A stretch of DNA of 38,424 bases from Vulcanimicrobiota bacterium (GCA_019233415.1 JAFAMK010000192.1:1-38424); one strand, 5' to 3'. Counted from the stretch's first letter, positions 22,317 to 35,550 are shown. A program made the numbers and translations. The notes: generated by a model not told the origin, from the letters alone.

Positions 22317-25259
22317 TTGACCGTGCCGATTCTCGACGGCGAGCTGCGCGCGTTCTTGGAGACGCTTCCGCAGATCGTATGGCGAACCACGCCCGACGGG
22401 CGCAACGACTACTTCAACGGCGTCTGGTACGAGTACACGGGGCTGACGCCGGAGGCCTCGATGGGCGCGCGCTGGTCGGACAGCGTCCATCCCGACGACC
22501 GGGCGCGCGCGGTCGCGGCCTGGACGGCGGCGACGAACGAAGAAGGCCCGTACGAGATCGAGTTCCGGCTGCGCGCGCGCGACGGTTCGTACCGCTGGTT
22601 CCTCACGCGCGCGACGCCGCTGCGCGATGCGAGCGGCGCGATCGCGCACTGGTACGGAACGTCGACCGACATCGACGCGCAGAAGCGCAGTGAGGACCAG
22701 TTCCGCGCGATCGCCGAGGCGATTCCGCAGATGGTCTTCACCGCGCTGCCGAACGGCCGCATCGACTACGCGAACTCGCAGGTGTACGACTACACCGGCT
22801 CGCCGCGCGGCGACTTCGCCGCCTGGGCGTGGGACGAGGTCGTGCACCCGGACGACTTCACCGACGCGTTCGACATGTGGCGGCGCGCGGTTGCGACCGG
22901 TGAACCGTTCGAGGGCGAGGTGCGGCTGCAGCGCCGCGACGGGAGCTACCGCTGGTTCATCGTCCGCGCAAGCGCGGTGCGCGACCCGGCGAACGGTGAC
23001 GTCACGCGCTGGTTCGGCACCTGCACCGACGTCGACGACTTGCACGGCGCCGCCGACCGCGACGCGTTCCTCGCCGGCGCCGACGAGCTGTTCGCGGTCG
23101 AGCTCGACAGCGGCGCGATCTTGCGCGCGGTCTCGCGCGCCGCGGTGCAGTCGTTCGCCGACTTCGTGCTGCTCGATCTCGCCGACGAGGGCGGCCGGCT
23201 CGTACGCGCGGTCGTCGAGCACCGCGACCCGCGCCGGCGCGGGCCGTTCCAGCGCTCGATCGGGTCGTACACGCCGGTCGACCATCCGGTCCACCCGATC
23301 GCCGCGGCGTGGCGCAGCGGCGAAGGCGTCCTCGTGCCGCGGATCGACGAATCGTGGTGGGTGCGCGCGGCGGCCGACGAGGCGCACCTCACGCGCATGC
23401 GCACCGAAGGACTCTCGTCGCTGATCACGGTCGTCATCGTTTCGCACGGGCGGCGCTACGGCGTGCTGACGTTCTGCCGCAACCGCAACGCGCACCCGTA
23501 CGGCGACGCCGACCTCGCGACCGCGGAAGAACTGGCGCGCCGGATCGGCGCCGCGCTCGAAAACGCGCGCCTCTATCAGGAAGCGCGCGTCGCGGTCGAG
23601 ACGCAGCGGCGCATCGCGGAGCGCGAGGCGTTCTACGCGCGGCTGGGCGAATCGCTCGCGGAGACGCTCGACCTGCGCGAGACGCTCGAGGCCGCGACGC
23701 GTCTGTTGGTCCCGCTGTTCGCCGACTGGGCGGTGGTGAACTTGATCGACGAGGACGACGCGCTGTTCCTCGCCGCTTCGCACCACCGCGACGCCGACTT
23801 GGACAAGCGCACGAGCACGCTGCTCGACCTGCGCTACCTCGCCACCGACGCCGGCGGCGGTTCGCCGGCGGTCGTGCGCACGAAGCGACCGCTGCTGTAC
23901 GAGCACCTCCCCGAAGGCGGGATCGGCGCGGTGACCGGTCCCTACCGCGAGGCGATTCGCTCGCTCGGCGTCGTCTCGGCGGTGATCGTGCCGATCGCGT
24001 TCGGCGGCGCGGTGCGCGGGACGGTCGCGATCATGTACGACCGCACCTCGGGGCGGCACTACTCGGCCGACGACCTGCCGTTCTTCGTCGAGGTCGCGCG
24101 CCGGCTCTCGCCGGCGATCGGGAACGCGGAGGCGTACGAGCGCGAGCGGCGCGTCGCGCGCACGTTCCAAGCCGCCGCGCTGACGACGGAGCTGCCGCGC
24201 GTCCCCGGCACCTCGTTCGACGCGCTGTACGAAGCCGGCCGCAGCGAGGCGCTGATCGGCGGCGACTGGTACGACGCGTTCCGCGTCGCCGACGGCCGGA
24301 TCGTCATGTCGGTCGGCGACGTCGCAGGCAGCGGGCTCGACGCGGCGGCGACGATGGCGGCGATTCGGCAGAGCTTGCGCGGCGCGGCGGCGATCAACCC
24401 CGACCCGTCGGTAATGCTCGACGCCGCCGACAAGGTGCTGCGCTCGCAGGTGCCCGACACGTTCGTGACCGCGTGGGTCGGCGTGATCGATCCGGTGTGG
24501 GCGACGCTCGCGTGCGCCGGCGCCGGGCATCCGCCGCCGCTGCACCGCAACGTGCTGTACGAGGTCGAGCAGCTTCCCGGCGGCGGGCTCCCGCTCGGTC
24601 TGCGCGAGCGCGGCCAGGACGTCACGCGCTCGTTCGAGATCGAACCGGACACGACGGTGCTGCTCTACACCGACGGCCTCGTCGAAGCGGGGCGCGACTT
24701 GATCGCAGGCGAGGCCGCGCTCGCCGCGGCGCTGCGCGAGGCCGACCTGCAGGCCGCGCCGGCGCAGGCGATCCACGAAGCGGTTCTCGACGGGCGCGGC
24801 GCGAGCGACGACGTCGCGCTACTCGTCGTCGCGTTCCGCCGCTCGCTGGTCGACGTCGGCGGTGACCGCGGTGCGCTGCGCTGGACGTTCGCGGTCGACG
24901 ACGGAACGGCCGCCGGCGCGGCGCGCCACGCGATGGTCGACGCGCTCGAGCGGCGCGGCGTCGGCGAGACCGACCGGACCGTCGCGGAGCTGGTCTACGC
25001 GGAGCTGGTCGGGAACGCGAAGCGCTACGCGCCCGGCGCGGTCGACGTCGCACTCGACCTCAGCGGCGAGTACGCCGTCCTGCACGTGCTCGACCGCGGC
25101 AGCGGCTTTCAGCACAATGCCCGCCTCCCGGCCGACGCGCTCGCCGAGAGCGGCCGCGGCCTCTTCATCGTCGCCTCGATCGTCGAGGAGTTCGCCGTCA
25201 CCCGCGGCATTCGCGCCGGTGCCCACGCCCGCGCCGTCCTGAAAGGCCGCCTCGGGTAG
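22317..25259 (+). CDS. PAS-PAS-GAF-GAF-PP2C (SpoIIE)-HATPase signalling protein
   Basis: A soluble 980-aa partner-switching regulator. In order: two PAS domains (about 10-130 and 135-255, each with VHPDD and DGSYRWF), two GAF domains (about 260-425 and 455-625), a SpoIIE/RsbU-type PP2C phosphatase (LIGGDWYDAFRVADGRIVMSVGDVAGSG ... GAGHPPPL ... LLYTDGLVEA ... GASDDVALLVV, about 640-850) and a RsbW/SpoIIAB-type histidine-kinase-like ATPase (N-box ELVGNAKRYA, DRGSGF, GRGLFI). Anti-sigma or STAS partners would be the targets. The track ATG at 22287 overlaps the previous gene and has no ribosome-binding site; TTG at 22317 has GGGGGG six bases before it, and GTG 22323 is also possible. No transmembrane segment is visible. 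Confidence 0.9.
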   Translation: MTVPILDGELRAFLETLPQIVWRTTPDGRNDYFNGVWYEYTGLTPEASMGARWSDSVHPDDRARAVAAWTAATNEEGPYEIEFRLRARDGSYRWFLTRATPLRDASGAIAHWYGTSTDIDAQKRSEDQFRAIAEAIPQMVFTALPNGRIDYANSQVYDYTGSPRGDFAAWAWDEVVHPDDFTDAFDMWRRAVATGEPFEGEVRLQRRDGSYRWFIVRASAVRDPANGDVTRWFGTCTDVDDLHGAADRDAFLAGADELFAVELDSGAILRAVSRAAVQSFADFVLLDLADEGGRLVRAVVEHRDPRRRGPFQRSIGSYTPVDHPVHPIAAAWRSGEGVLVPRIDESWWVRAAADEAHLTRMRTEGLSSLITVVIVSHGRRYGVLTFCRNRNAHPYGDADLATAEELARRIGAALENARLYQEARVAVETQRRIAEREAFYARLGESLAETLDLRETLEAATRLLVPLFADWAVVNLIDEDDALFLAASHHRDADLDKRTSTLLDLRYLATDAGGGSPAVVRTKRPLLYEHLPEGGIGAVTGPYREAIRSLGVVSAVIVPIAFGGAVRGTVAIMYDRTSGRHYSADDLPFFVEVARRLSPAIGNAEAYERERRVARTFQAAALTTELPRVPGTSFDALYEAGRSEALIGGDWYDAFRVADGRIVMSVGDVAGSGLDAAATMAAIRQSLRGAAAINPDPSVMLDAADKVLRSQVPDTFVTAWVGVIDPVWATLACAGAGHPPPLHRNVLYEVEQLPGGGLPLGLRERGQDVTRSFEIEPDTTVLLYTDGLVEAGRDLIAGEAALAAALREADLQAAPAQAIHEAVLDGRGASDDVALLVVAFRRSLVDVGGDRGALRWTFAVDDGTAAGAARHAMVDALERRGVGETDRTVAELVYAELVGNAKRYAPGAVDVALDLSGEYAVLHVLDRGSGFQHNARLPADALAESGRGLFIVASIVEEFAVTRGIRAGAHARAVLKGRLG

Positions 25260-25283
25260 GAAGGATCGAGCGGCGCCGCGGTA

Positions 25284-25299
25284 GGATTGTATACAATCC
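25284..25299. promoter_or_regulatory. 16-bp palindrome, predicted GntR operator
   Basis: GGATTGTATACAATCC is a perfect 16-bp palindrome. Its core TTGTATACAA is the kind of site bound by FCD-type GntR regulators. It ends 16 bases before the ATG of the mutase large subunit, just ahead of the GGAGG. A GntR/FCD gene lies at the end of the same cluster, so it is the natural candidate to bind here. Confidence 0.7.
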
Positions 25300-25315
25300 G
25301 ATCCGGAGGTTGCCC

Positions 25316-26988
<1,673 letters not shown>

Positions 26989-26992
<4 letters not shown>

Positions 26993-27912
26993 TCGCGCAC
27001 CGCGTGCAGCGCGACCTCGCGCGCGCGATCTCGGCGGTCGAGAACGGCCACACCGACGTCCGCGGCGCGCTGGCGCAGTTCGCGGCGCTCGGCCACGCGC
27101 AGCGAAACGGTGCGCGCGCCGACGTCATCGGGATCACCGGGCCGCCCGGCGCAGGAAAATCCACGCTGGTCGACCGCCTTATCGAGGGCTTTCGCGCGAA
27201 CGGCGAGACGGTCGCGGTGATCGCGGTCGACCCGTCGTCGCCGTTCACGCACGGCGCGGTGCTCGGCGACCGCGTGCGCATGCAGCGCCACGCCGGCGAC
27301 CGCGGGGTCTTCATTCGCAGCATGGCCTCGCGCACGGCGGGCGGCGGGCTCGCCCCGGCGACGCGCGACGCGGTGCGGCTCGCCGACGCGGCGGGGTTCG
27401 ACGTCGTCATCGTCGAGACGGTCGGCGTCGGCCAAGTCGAGCTGGAGATCGTCGCGGTCGCCGACGTCATCGTCGTCGTGACGGTTCCCGCGCTCGGCGA
27501 CAGCGTGCAGACGATCAAGGCCGGGCTGACGGAGATCGCGGACATGTTCGTCGTCAACATGGCCGACCGGCCCGGCGCGAACGCGACCGCGCTCGACCTC
27601 AAACACATGGTGCGCGAGGGCGCGCGCGAGATCCCCGTCCTGCAGACGGTCGCGCAGGACGGGACCGGCCTTCCGGCGCTGCTCGACGCGCTCGCGGCGA
27701 AGCGCGGCGCCGGCGACTCGAACGCGGTCCGCGCCGTGCGCTTCGAGGTCGTGCGCCGCGCGCGCGACGCGGCCGTGCGCGCCGCGCTGGCGGCGCTCGA
27801 CTCGGACGACGCGTCCGCGGTCCTCGACGGCCTGCGCGACCATACGATCTCCCGCAACGACGCGGTCGATGCGCTGCTCGCGATCCTCGGAGGACCGGCC
27901 CATGCCCATTAA
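26989..27912 (+). CDS. MeaB/ArgK-type G-protein chaperone of the mutase
   Basis: A 307-aa GTPase that loads adenosylcobalamin and ejects damaged cofactor from the mutase. Motifs: Walker [18 protein letters not shown] (about 49-65), Mg-site and switch region AVDPSSPFT and ETVGVGQVE, and base recognition [11 protein letters not shown]. The C-terminal arm forms the dimer. Its position between the two mutase subunits argues that it serves this enzyme and not another. TTG at 26989 overlaps the hcmA TGA; GTG at 27004 would give a shorter N-terminus. The gene's end overlaps the small-subunit start. The MeaH name is used for homologues in 2-hydroxyisobutyrate clusters. Confidence 0.92.
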
Positions 27913-28327
27913 AGTGCTCGTCGCCAAGCCCGGGCTCGACGGCCACGACCGTGGCGCGAAGATCGTCGCGCGCGCACTGCGCGACGCGGGGATGGAGGTC
28001 GTCTACACCGGCCTGCACCAGACGCCGGAGATGATCGTGAACGCCGCGATCCAGGAAGACGTCGACGTGGTCGGCGTGAGCATCCTCTCGGGCGCGCACA
28101 TGACGGTCTTCCCGAAGATCATGGACCTGCTGCACGAGCGGGAGGTCGACGACATCGTCGTCGTCGCCGGCGGCGTGATCCAGGAGAACGACGTGCCGAA
28201 GCTGCGCGCGCTCGGCGTGCGCGAGGTCTTCAACGCGGAGGCTTCGACGCAGGACCTGATCGAGGGGATCGAGCGGATCGTCGCCGCGCACGGGCGCGAC
28301 GCGGCGCGCCGCGCGGCGCAGGCATGA
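27902..28327 (+). CDS. hcmB: Mutase small subunit, cobalamin-binding
   Basis: A 141-aa B12-binding domain. The signature DGHDRGAK (D-x-H-x-x-G) supplies the lower axial His, followed by [21 protein letters not shown] and [16 protein letters not shown], the standard flavodoxin-like fold. It pairs with the large subunit two genes upstream to make an active holo-mutase of alpha2beta2 type. GGAGGA seven bases before the ATG at 27902 sets the start, inside the end of the MeaB gene (11-nt overlap). The C-terminus has an Ala/Arg extension. It overlaps the ligase gene by ATGA. Confidence 0.92.
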   Translation: MPIKVLVAKPGLDGHDRGAKIVARALRDAGMEVVYTGLHQTPEMIVNAAIQEDVDVVGVSILSGAHMTVFPKIMDLLHEREVDDIVVVAGGVIQENDVPKLRALGVREVFNAEASTQDLIEGIERIVAAHGRDAARRAAQA

Positions 28328-29721
28328 TCGCCTCGCCGGCCGCCGCGTGGCCGCCGGTCTACGACCCGGCATACCGCCCGCGCGACGACCAACCGTACTG
28401 GGACCGCGCGCGCGAGACGATGTCGGCCGACGAGCGCGCCGCGCACATCTTGCAGAAGGTTCAGGCGCTGATGGCGTGGGCGTGGGAGCGCGCGCCGTTC
28501 TATCGCGCGCATTGGCGCATGGCGGGGCTCGAGCCCGGCGACGTGCGATCGCTCGACGACTTCGCGCGCGTCCCGACGATCAGCAAGGCCGATCTGCGCG
28601 CCGATCAAGCCGTCCACCCGCCGTTCGGCTCGTACCTGTGCGTCGAACCGCACGAGGTCGCGCGCGTGCACGGCACGTCGGGCACGAGCGGCCGTCCGAC
28701 CGCGTTCGCCTGGACGCGCGACGACTACGCGCGGATCGCCGAGGCGCATGCGCGGATCATGTGGAGCTTCGGGCTGCGCCCGAGCGACCTCGTCTTCGTC
28801 GGCTCGATCTTCTCGCTGTATGTCGGCTCGTGGGGAACGCTTGCGGGCGTCGAGCGGCTCGGTGCGGCGAGCTTTCCGTTCGGTGCCGGCGTTCCGGGTA
28901 TGACGCTGCAGGCGCTCTCGTGGATGCAGCAGATGCGCCCGAGCGCGTTCTACGGGACGCCCTCGTACGCGTTGCGGCTCGCGGAGACCGCGCGCGCGGA
29001 GGGGATCGACCCGCAGGGGCTCGGCCTGCGGCTGATGTTCTTCTCCGGCGAGCCCGGCGCCGGCATCCCCGCGATGAAGCAGTTGATCCAAGAGACATTT
29101 GGCGCCGCGTGCATCGATACCGGCAGCATGGGCGAGGTCACCCCATGGATGAACGTCGCCGAGTGCGCGCACCGCACCGGGATGCACCTGTGGCAAGACC
29201 TCGTGTATGCCGAGCTGCTCGACCCGCAGACGCTGCGCCCGCTGCCGTTCGGCGCGACGGGGACGCCGGTCTACACGCAGCTCGAACGGCGCGGTCAGCC
29301 GATGATCCGTCTCGTCTCAGGCGACCTCGCCGAATGGACCGACGCGCCGTGCCCGTGCGGGCGCACGTACCCACGCTTCCCGCGCGGGATCGTCGGCCGC
29401 ATCGACGACATGCTCGTCATCCGCGGCGAGAACATCTATCCTAGCGCGGTCGAAGAGGTGCTGCGCGCGTTCGCCGAGGTCGGGACCGAGTTCGAGATCG
29501 TCGTGACGCGCCCGCGCGCGCTCGACGAGCTGACCGTGCGCGCCGAACTGGTCGCGCCGTGCGACGAGGACGCGCTGCGCGAACGGATCGTCGCGCGGAT
29601 GAAGCGCCAGCTCGGGATTCGTCCGGAGATCGCGTTCGCGCCGGCCGGGACGCTGGCGCGCACCGACCTCAAGTCGCGCCGCGTCCGCGACGAGCGCGAT
29701 CACATCGCGCCGACCGCATAG
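28324..29721 (+). CDS. Acyl-CoA ligase of the phenylacetate-CoA ligase family
   Basis: A 465-aa adenylate-forming enzyme: acid + ATP + CoA to acyl-CoA + AMP + PPi. Motifs: P-loop [19 protein letters not shown], the aromatic-rich pocket region [13 protein letters not shown], adenine motif [19 protein letters not shown] and the C-terminal hinge [26 protein letters not shown] pair lies before it. In 2-hydroxyisobutyrate degraders a ligase of this family makes the CoA ester that the mutase uses. The ATG overlaps the small-subunit TGA (ATGA), the tightest coupling in the operon. Real phenylacetate as substrate is less likely, because no phenylacetate-oxidation genes are near. Confidence 0.87.
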   Translation: MIASPAAAWPPVYDPAYRPRDDQPYWDRARETMSADERAAHILQKVQALMAWAWERAPFYRAHWRMAGLEPGDVRSLDDFARVPTISKADLRADQAVHPPFGSYLCVEPHEVARVHGTSGTSGRPTAFAWTRDDYARIAEAHARIMWSFGLRPSDLVFVGSIFSLYVGSWGTLAGVERLGAASFPFGAGVPGMTLQALSWMQQMRPSAFYGTPSYALRLAETARAEGIDPQGLGLRLMFFSGEPGAGIPAMKQLIQETFGAACIDTGSMGEVTPWMNVAECAHRTGMHLWQDLVYAELLDPQTLRPLPFGATGTPVYTQLERRGQPMIRLVSGDLAEWTDAPCPCGRTYPRFPRGIVGRIDDMLVIRGENIYPSAVEEVLRAFAEVGTEFEIVVTRPRALDELTVRAELVAPCDEDALRERIVARMKRQLGIRPEIAFAPAGTLARTDLKSRRVRDERDHIAPTA

Positions 29722-29770
29722 GGGCGCCCGGAGAGCGTCCGGAAAGGGGCTGCGGCGCGAGCGCCACGCA

Positions 29771-30412
29771 ATGGAATCCGTCACCACGTACGACCGCGTC
29801 CTCGCCGAATTGCGCGGGGCGATTCTCGCCGGCCTTCACCCGCCGGGCAGCCGCCTGCGCCAGGTCGAGCTGGCCGAGCAGTACCGGACGAGCCGCATCC
29901 CGCTGCGCGAGGCGCTGCGCACGCTCGAAGCCGAGGGGCTCGTCACCAGCGAGGCCAACCGCGGCGCGACCGTCGCGCCGCTCGACGCGCAGGACCTGAG
30001 CGAGCTGTACGTCTTCCGGCTGGCGCTGGAGCGCGTCACCGCGCGCGCCGCGGCGGCGCGCCGCGTCGACCTGCGCCCGCGGGTCGCGGCCTGGCGCGCC
30101 GAGGCGCGCGCCGCCCTGCGCCAGGGCCGGATCGAGCCGCTGATCGCCGCCGACGCGGCGTTCCACATGGCGATCGCCGAGGTGGCGGGGAACCGCCACG
30201 TGCGGGCGGCGCTCGACGGCCGCTGGGCGCACATCGCGCGCGCGATGCGGCTCTACCTGCGCACGTCGAGCTACCGCGACACCGTCTGGGACGAGCACAT
30301 GGAGATCGCCGAAGCGATCGCCGCCGGCAACGAAGACCTCGCCGAAACGCTGCTCGGCGCGCACGTCCAGCAAAGCGAAAACGTCGTCCTCTCGCGCCTT
30401 GGCACGACATGA
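29771..30412 (+). CDS. GntR-family transcription regulator with FCD domain
   Basis: A 213-aa regulator. The N-terminal winged helix is clear: ILAGLHPPGSRLRQVELAEQYRTSRIPLREALRTLEAEGLV. The C-terminal FCD domain has the metal-ligand set in DAAFHMAIAEVAGN and DEHMEIAEAI, which usually senses an organic acid. It is 49 nt after the ligase gene, so it may be made with the operon or from its own start; the best ribosome-binding sequence (GGAAAGGGG) is some 20 bases off. Likely a repressor of the mutase operon through the palindrome at 25284, responding to the hydroxyacid or its CoA ester (inference). Confidence 0.9.
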   Translation: MESVTTYDRVLAELRGAILAGLHPPGSRLRQVELAEQYRTSRIPLREALRTLEAEGLVTSEANRGATVAPLDAQDLSELYVFRLALERVTARAAAARRVDLRPRVAAWRAEARAALRQGRIEPLIAADAAFHMAIAEVAGNRHVRAALDGRWAHIARAMRLYLRTSSYRDTVWDEHMEIAEAIAAGNEDLAETLLGAHVQQSENVVLSRLGTT

Positions 30413-30416
30413 CGAG

Positions 30417-30474
30417 GGCCCTTCGACAAGCTCAGGGTGACAGAGTCCCGTCACCCTGAGCCTGTCGAAGGGCC
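30417..30474. repeat. Inverted repeat copy of the dispersed element
   Basis: Two 25-bp arms (GGCCCTTCGACAAGCTCAGG... and its reverse complement) with one mismatch and an 8-nt loop AGAGTCCC. It lies exactly between the convergent gntR and DUF155 genes, starting 4 bases after one stop and ending next to the other. It can form a very stable hairpin and may act as a two-way terminator. No T-tract is present. Confidence 0.9.
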
Positions 30475-31563
30475 TCAGTGCCGCAATGCGAGGATGCCGA
30501 TGATCGCTTCGAGCGCGACTAGGACGATGATGATGATCTCCAGCGTCTCGCTGCGCGCGTACTGTGCCTGGTCCTGGAAGACGCGGTAGATCTCGCTGAC
30601 GCTGCGCAGCTTCGTGTCGATCTGGCGCTGCCAGTCGGCGAGGCCGAGCCGGCCCGCGACCGCGCGGTAGAGCCGCGCGTAGTACGCGTCGCCGATGATC
30701 TTCAGCGCGTTCGCGGTGCGATCGGTCAGTTCGAGCACGTCGACGAGGAGGAAGCGCACGCGTGCCGCATGTTCGGCGGCGCCGTGGCGGAGAAAGCGCC
30801 GCGCCGGACGGCCCGGTTCGAGCCGGTAGATCGCATCCAGCTCTTCGTCGAGCCGCGCGTCGTAGGTGCGGAACTCGACCAGCTGTGAGTTGGCGAACTC
30901 GAGGATGTCTTCGACCGCTTCGGCGCCGTCCTCGCGGTCGTAGACGAATGCCGCGTCCCACTGCACGACCGTCAAATCGTCGGGGTAGTACGAGAATGCG
31001 AGCCGCAGCGCTTCCTGCTGCTCGCCCGCGACGAGGTCGCGGTCCTCGAACAGCAAGAGCCGTGCCAGGTCCGCGCCGTACTCGCCGGTGAGCCGCCCGG
31101 CGGCAACGGGCGTTTCGAAGCGCTGCACTTCGAGCACGAAGTAGTCCTCGACCAGCGCCGGATGCGGGTCGTCGAGCATCCCCGCGATCTCGGCCAGCAC
31201 GTCGTCGAGCGCGGCGTGCGCCTGCGCTTCGAGCGCGGGATTTCCGCGCAGCGTGCGCGTGAGCGCCGCGAACTCGTCCCACGGCCCGGCGAACGGGACG
31301 CTGACGCGCAGCGAAACGACGCCGAAGTCGAAGATCTTCGCGCGGACCGTCGCGCGCGGGCTCTCCAAGTCGGAGAGCCGCACGATCATCGGCGCGACGG
31401 GGTACTGGATGAATTCCGACGACGCTTCGCGGCGCAGTTGCAGCGGCGCGCGCGCGACGCCCTCGCCGCGCACCGTGCGCAGCTGGGCGAGGTCGATCGT
31501 GTCGGCGACGTCGTAGACGAACAGCGCGCGAAACGCGCCGCGCGCGATCGCGGGCAACTCCAC
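30475..31563 (-). CDS. RMND1/DUF155-family membrane-anchored protein
   Basis: A 362-aa protein of the RMD1/YagE/Sad1-interacting (DUF155) family. The N-terminal part holds mixed alpha/beta segments (FRALFVYDVADTIDL, KIFDFGVVSLRVSVPF, DYFVLEVQRF). A central helical stretch (LVEFRTYDARLDEELDAIYRL) follows, and the C-terminus is the family's conserved stretch DRTANALKIIGDAYYARLYR, RSVSEIYRVFQDQ and a terminal membrane helix LEIIIIVLVALEAIIGILALRH. Yeast and human members act in mitochondrial translation; the bacterial role is unknown. GTG at 31563 with GAGGGAA nine bases before it. It stops right after the dispersed repeat hairpin. Confidence 0.82.
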   Translation of the reverse strand: MELPAIARGAFRALFVYDVADTIDLAQLRTVRGEGVARAPLQLRREASSEFIQYPVAPMIVRLSDLESPRATVRAKIFDFGVVSLRVSVPFAGPWDEFAALTRTLRGNPALEAQAHAALDDVLAEIAGMLDDPHPALVEDYFVLEVQRFETPVAAGRLTGEYGADLARLLLFEDRDLVAGEQQEALRLAFSYYPDDLTVVQWDAAFVYDREDGAEAVEDILEFANSQLVEFRTYDARLDEELDAIYRLEPGRPARRFLRHGAAEHAARVRFLLVDVLELTDRTANALKIIGDAYYARLYRAVAGRLGLADWQRQIDTKLRSVSEIYRVFQDQAQYARSETLEIIIIVLVALEAIIGILALRH

Positions 31564-31584
31564 CTTCCCGCGGTTCCCTCGCGG

Positions 31585-32526
31585 TTACGCGGCTCCCGCT
31601 CGGGCGCCGAGCGCGAACGTGGGCAGAAGGGCCTTGCCCTCCTCGCGCGCGGCGTTCAGCAGCGCCTGAACCGGGGCGGTGACCGTCGCCGGGCGCCAGG
31701 TCACGACGATGACGAACTCGCCCGGCGGACGGATCGGCAGCTCGACCAGTGTCCCGGCGGCCAGCTCGTCGTCGACGACGACCTGCGGCAGGATCGCCGC
31801 GCCGGCGCCCAGGCGCACGAGCTGCCGGATCGCCTCGAAGTTGTCGAAGTCCAGCCGCGCGCCGATCCGCACTCCCGCCTCGTCGAGCAGGGCGGCGAAC
31901 GCCTCGCGGTAGCTGCAGCCGGGCTCCGTGTCGAGCAGCGTCTCGCCGGTGAAGTCGGCGGGTGCGACGCGCGTCAGCGACGCGAGCCGGTGCTGCGGCG
32001 CGACGACGACCGCGATCGGCACGGCAGAGAGCTCCTCGGTGGCGAGCGACTCGTCGCGCAGGTGGTCGAGCATCTCGCCGCGCCGCTCGATCGTCAGGGC
32101 GAGGTCCAGCTCGCCGTCGCGGACGCCGGCGACCTGGTCGCAGCACGAGCCGTGGCGGGTCGAGACCGACAGGTTCGGCTCGCGCAGGCGTGCCCGGGCG
32201 AGGATGCGCGGCAGAAGGCAGGAGGCCAGGCTCGCGGCCGAGCCGAGCGAGACGGCGCTGGCGGGAACGACCGCCGCGCGCACGTCGGCGATCGCGCTGC
32301 GCTCGGCGTCGACGATCCGCTTCGCGTGGACCAGGAAGGCGCGGCCGGCTTCGGTCAGCGCGATCCCGCGCCCGACCCGCTCGACGAGCGCGACGCCGAC
32401 TTCCTGTTCGAGCGCGTGGACGTGCGCGGCGATGCTCGACGGCGCGTAGTCGAGCCGCTCGGCGGTTCTCGTCACCGTACGCGCTTCCGCGAGTGCGACG
32501 AACGTCTTGAGATTGCGCACGTCCAT
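31585..32526 (-). CDS. LysR-family transcription regulator
   Basis: A 313-aa LysR regulator. The helix-turn-helix is MDVRNLKTFVALAEARTVTRTAERLDYAPSSIAAHVHALEQEVG, with LVERVGRGIALTEAGRAFL typical of the linker. The C-terminal periplasmic-binding-like domain has the usual two-lobe pattern (RDGELDLALTIERRG, ETLLDTEPGCSYREAF, LVRLGAGAAILPQVVV). The ATG at 32526 is used; the track's 6-residue longer form lies in the spacer. It is divergent from a 48-aa membrane peptide, and LysR proteins usually control the adjacent divergent gene. Two Cys in TRHGSCCDQV, at the ligand cleft, might make it redox-sensitive (inference). Confidence 0.92.
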   Translation of the reverse strand: MDVRNLKTFVALAEARTVTRTAERLDYAPSSIAAHVHALEQEVGVALVERVGRGIALTEAGRAFLVHAKRIVDAERSAIADVRAAVVPASAVSLGSAASLASCLLPRILARARLREPNLSVSTRHGSCCDQVAGVRDGELDLALTIERRGEMLDHLRDESLATEELSAVPIAVVVAPQHRLASLTRVAPADFTGETLLDTEPGCSYREAFAALLDEAGVRIGARLDFDNFEAIRQLVRLGAGAAILPQVVVDDELAAGTLVELPIRPPGEFVIVVTWRPATVTAPVQALLNAAREEGKALLPTFALGARAGAA

Positions 32527-32599
32527 CGTTCGGCAAAACCGCAACGTTCGGGCGGAAGTTCCGTGCGCTCGTTCGGCGGCACGGCGCTATCGTAGGGGC

Positions 32600-32746
32600 A
32601 TGGAAGTCCTGATCCCCCTCTCGCTCTTCGCGCTCGCCGCGGTCCTCGCGCCCTTCCTCGGCTACGACTCCCCTCCGGGGGCCGGCCCGACCTGGCCCGA
32701 CGCTCCGACGACCGGGAAGGAAGCCCGCCGCCTGCTCCGCTTCTAG
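32600..32746 (+). CDS. 48-aa membrane peptide divergent from LysR
   Basis: Starts at ATG 32600 (MEVLIPLSLFALAAVLAPFLGYDSPPG), with AGGGG just before. It has one hydrophobic helix of about 17 residues, then LGYDS, a Pro/Gly/Thr linker (PPGAGPTWPDAPTTG) and a basic tail (KEARRLLRF). Short proteins with an LGYDSR-like segment are seen in other bacterial genomes but their role is not known to me. The track lists it only inside a longer ORF. The divergent LysR regulator is the best hint about its control. Confidence 0.55.
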   Translation: MEVLIPLSLFALAAVLAPFLGYDSPPGAGPTWPDAPTTGKEARRLLRF

Positions 32747-32797
32747 GAACCGGCGGCCTTTGCTCGGTACGGGGACCGAGCTGACGAAACCCCGGCG

Positions 32798-32823
32798 TTA
32801 GCACTCTCGGTTATGGAGTGCGA

Positions 32824-32824
<1 letters not shown>
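32798..32824. promoter_or_regulatory. CIRCE element (HrcA operator) at clpB
   Basis: TTAGCACTC, nine bases (TCGGTTATG), GAGTGCGAA. The consensus is TTAGCACTC-N9-GAGTGCTAA, so the left arm is perfect and the right arm has one mismatch (G for T). The last base is the A of the clpB ATG. HrcA binding would repress clpB in the absence of heat or protein-folding stress. It leaves no space for a normal ribosome-binding site. Confidence 0.9.
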
Positions 32825-35460
<2,636 letters not shown>

Positions 35461-35467
35461 TACCAAC

Positions 35468-35500
35468 CCCGCTGTCGCGTGCGCCAGCGGGTTTTCTTTT
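35468..35500 (+). terminator. Rho-independent terminator of clpB
   Basis: CCCGCTG, a 10-nt loop, CAGCGGG, then TTTTCTTTT. A 7-bp GC-rich stem with a clear T-tract starts 8 bases after the clpB stop on the plus strand. The best-formed intrinsic terminator in the window. Confidence 0.88.
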
Positions 35501-35550
35501 CCAGCGGCGGAACACTCCGGGATCATTGCACTCGTAACCGGAGGGTTTCT

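Noticed and set aside
28324-29721. Phenylacetate catabolism gene (paaK)
   Set aside because: Family is the same, but no paa genes are present and it is translationally coupled to the mutase subunits.
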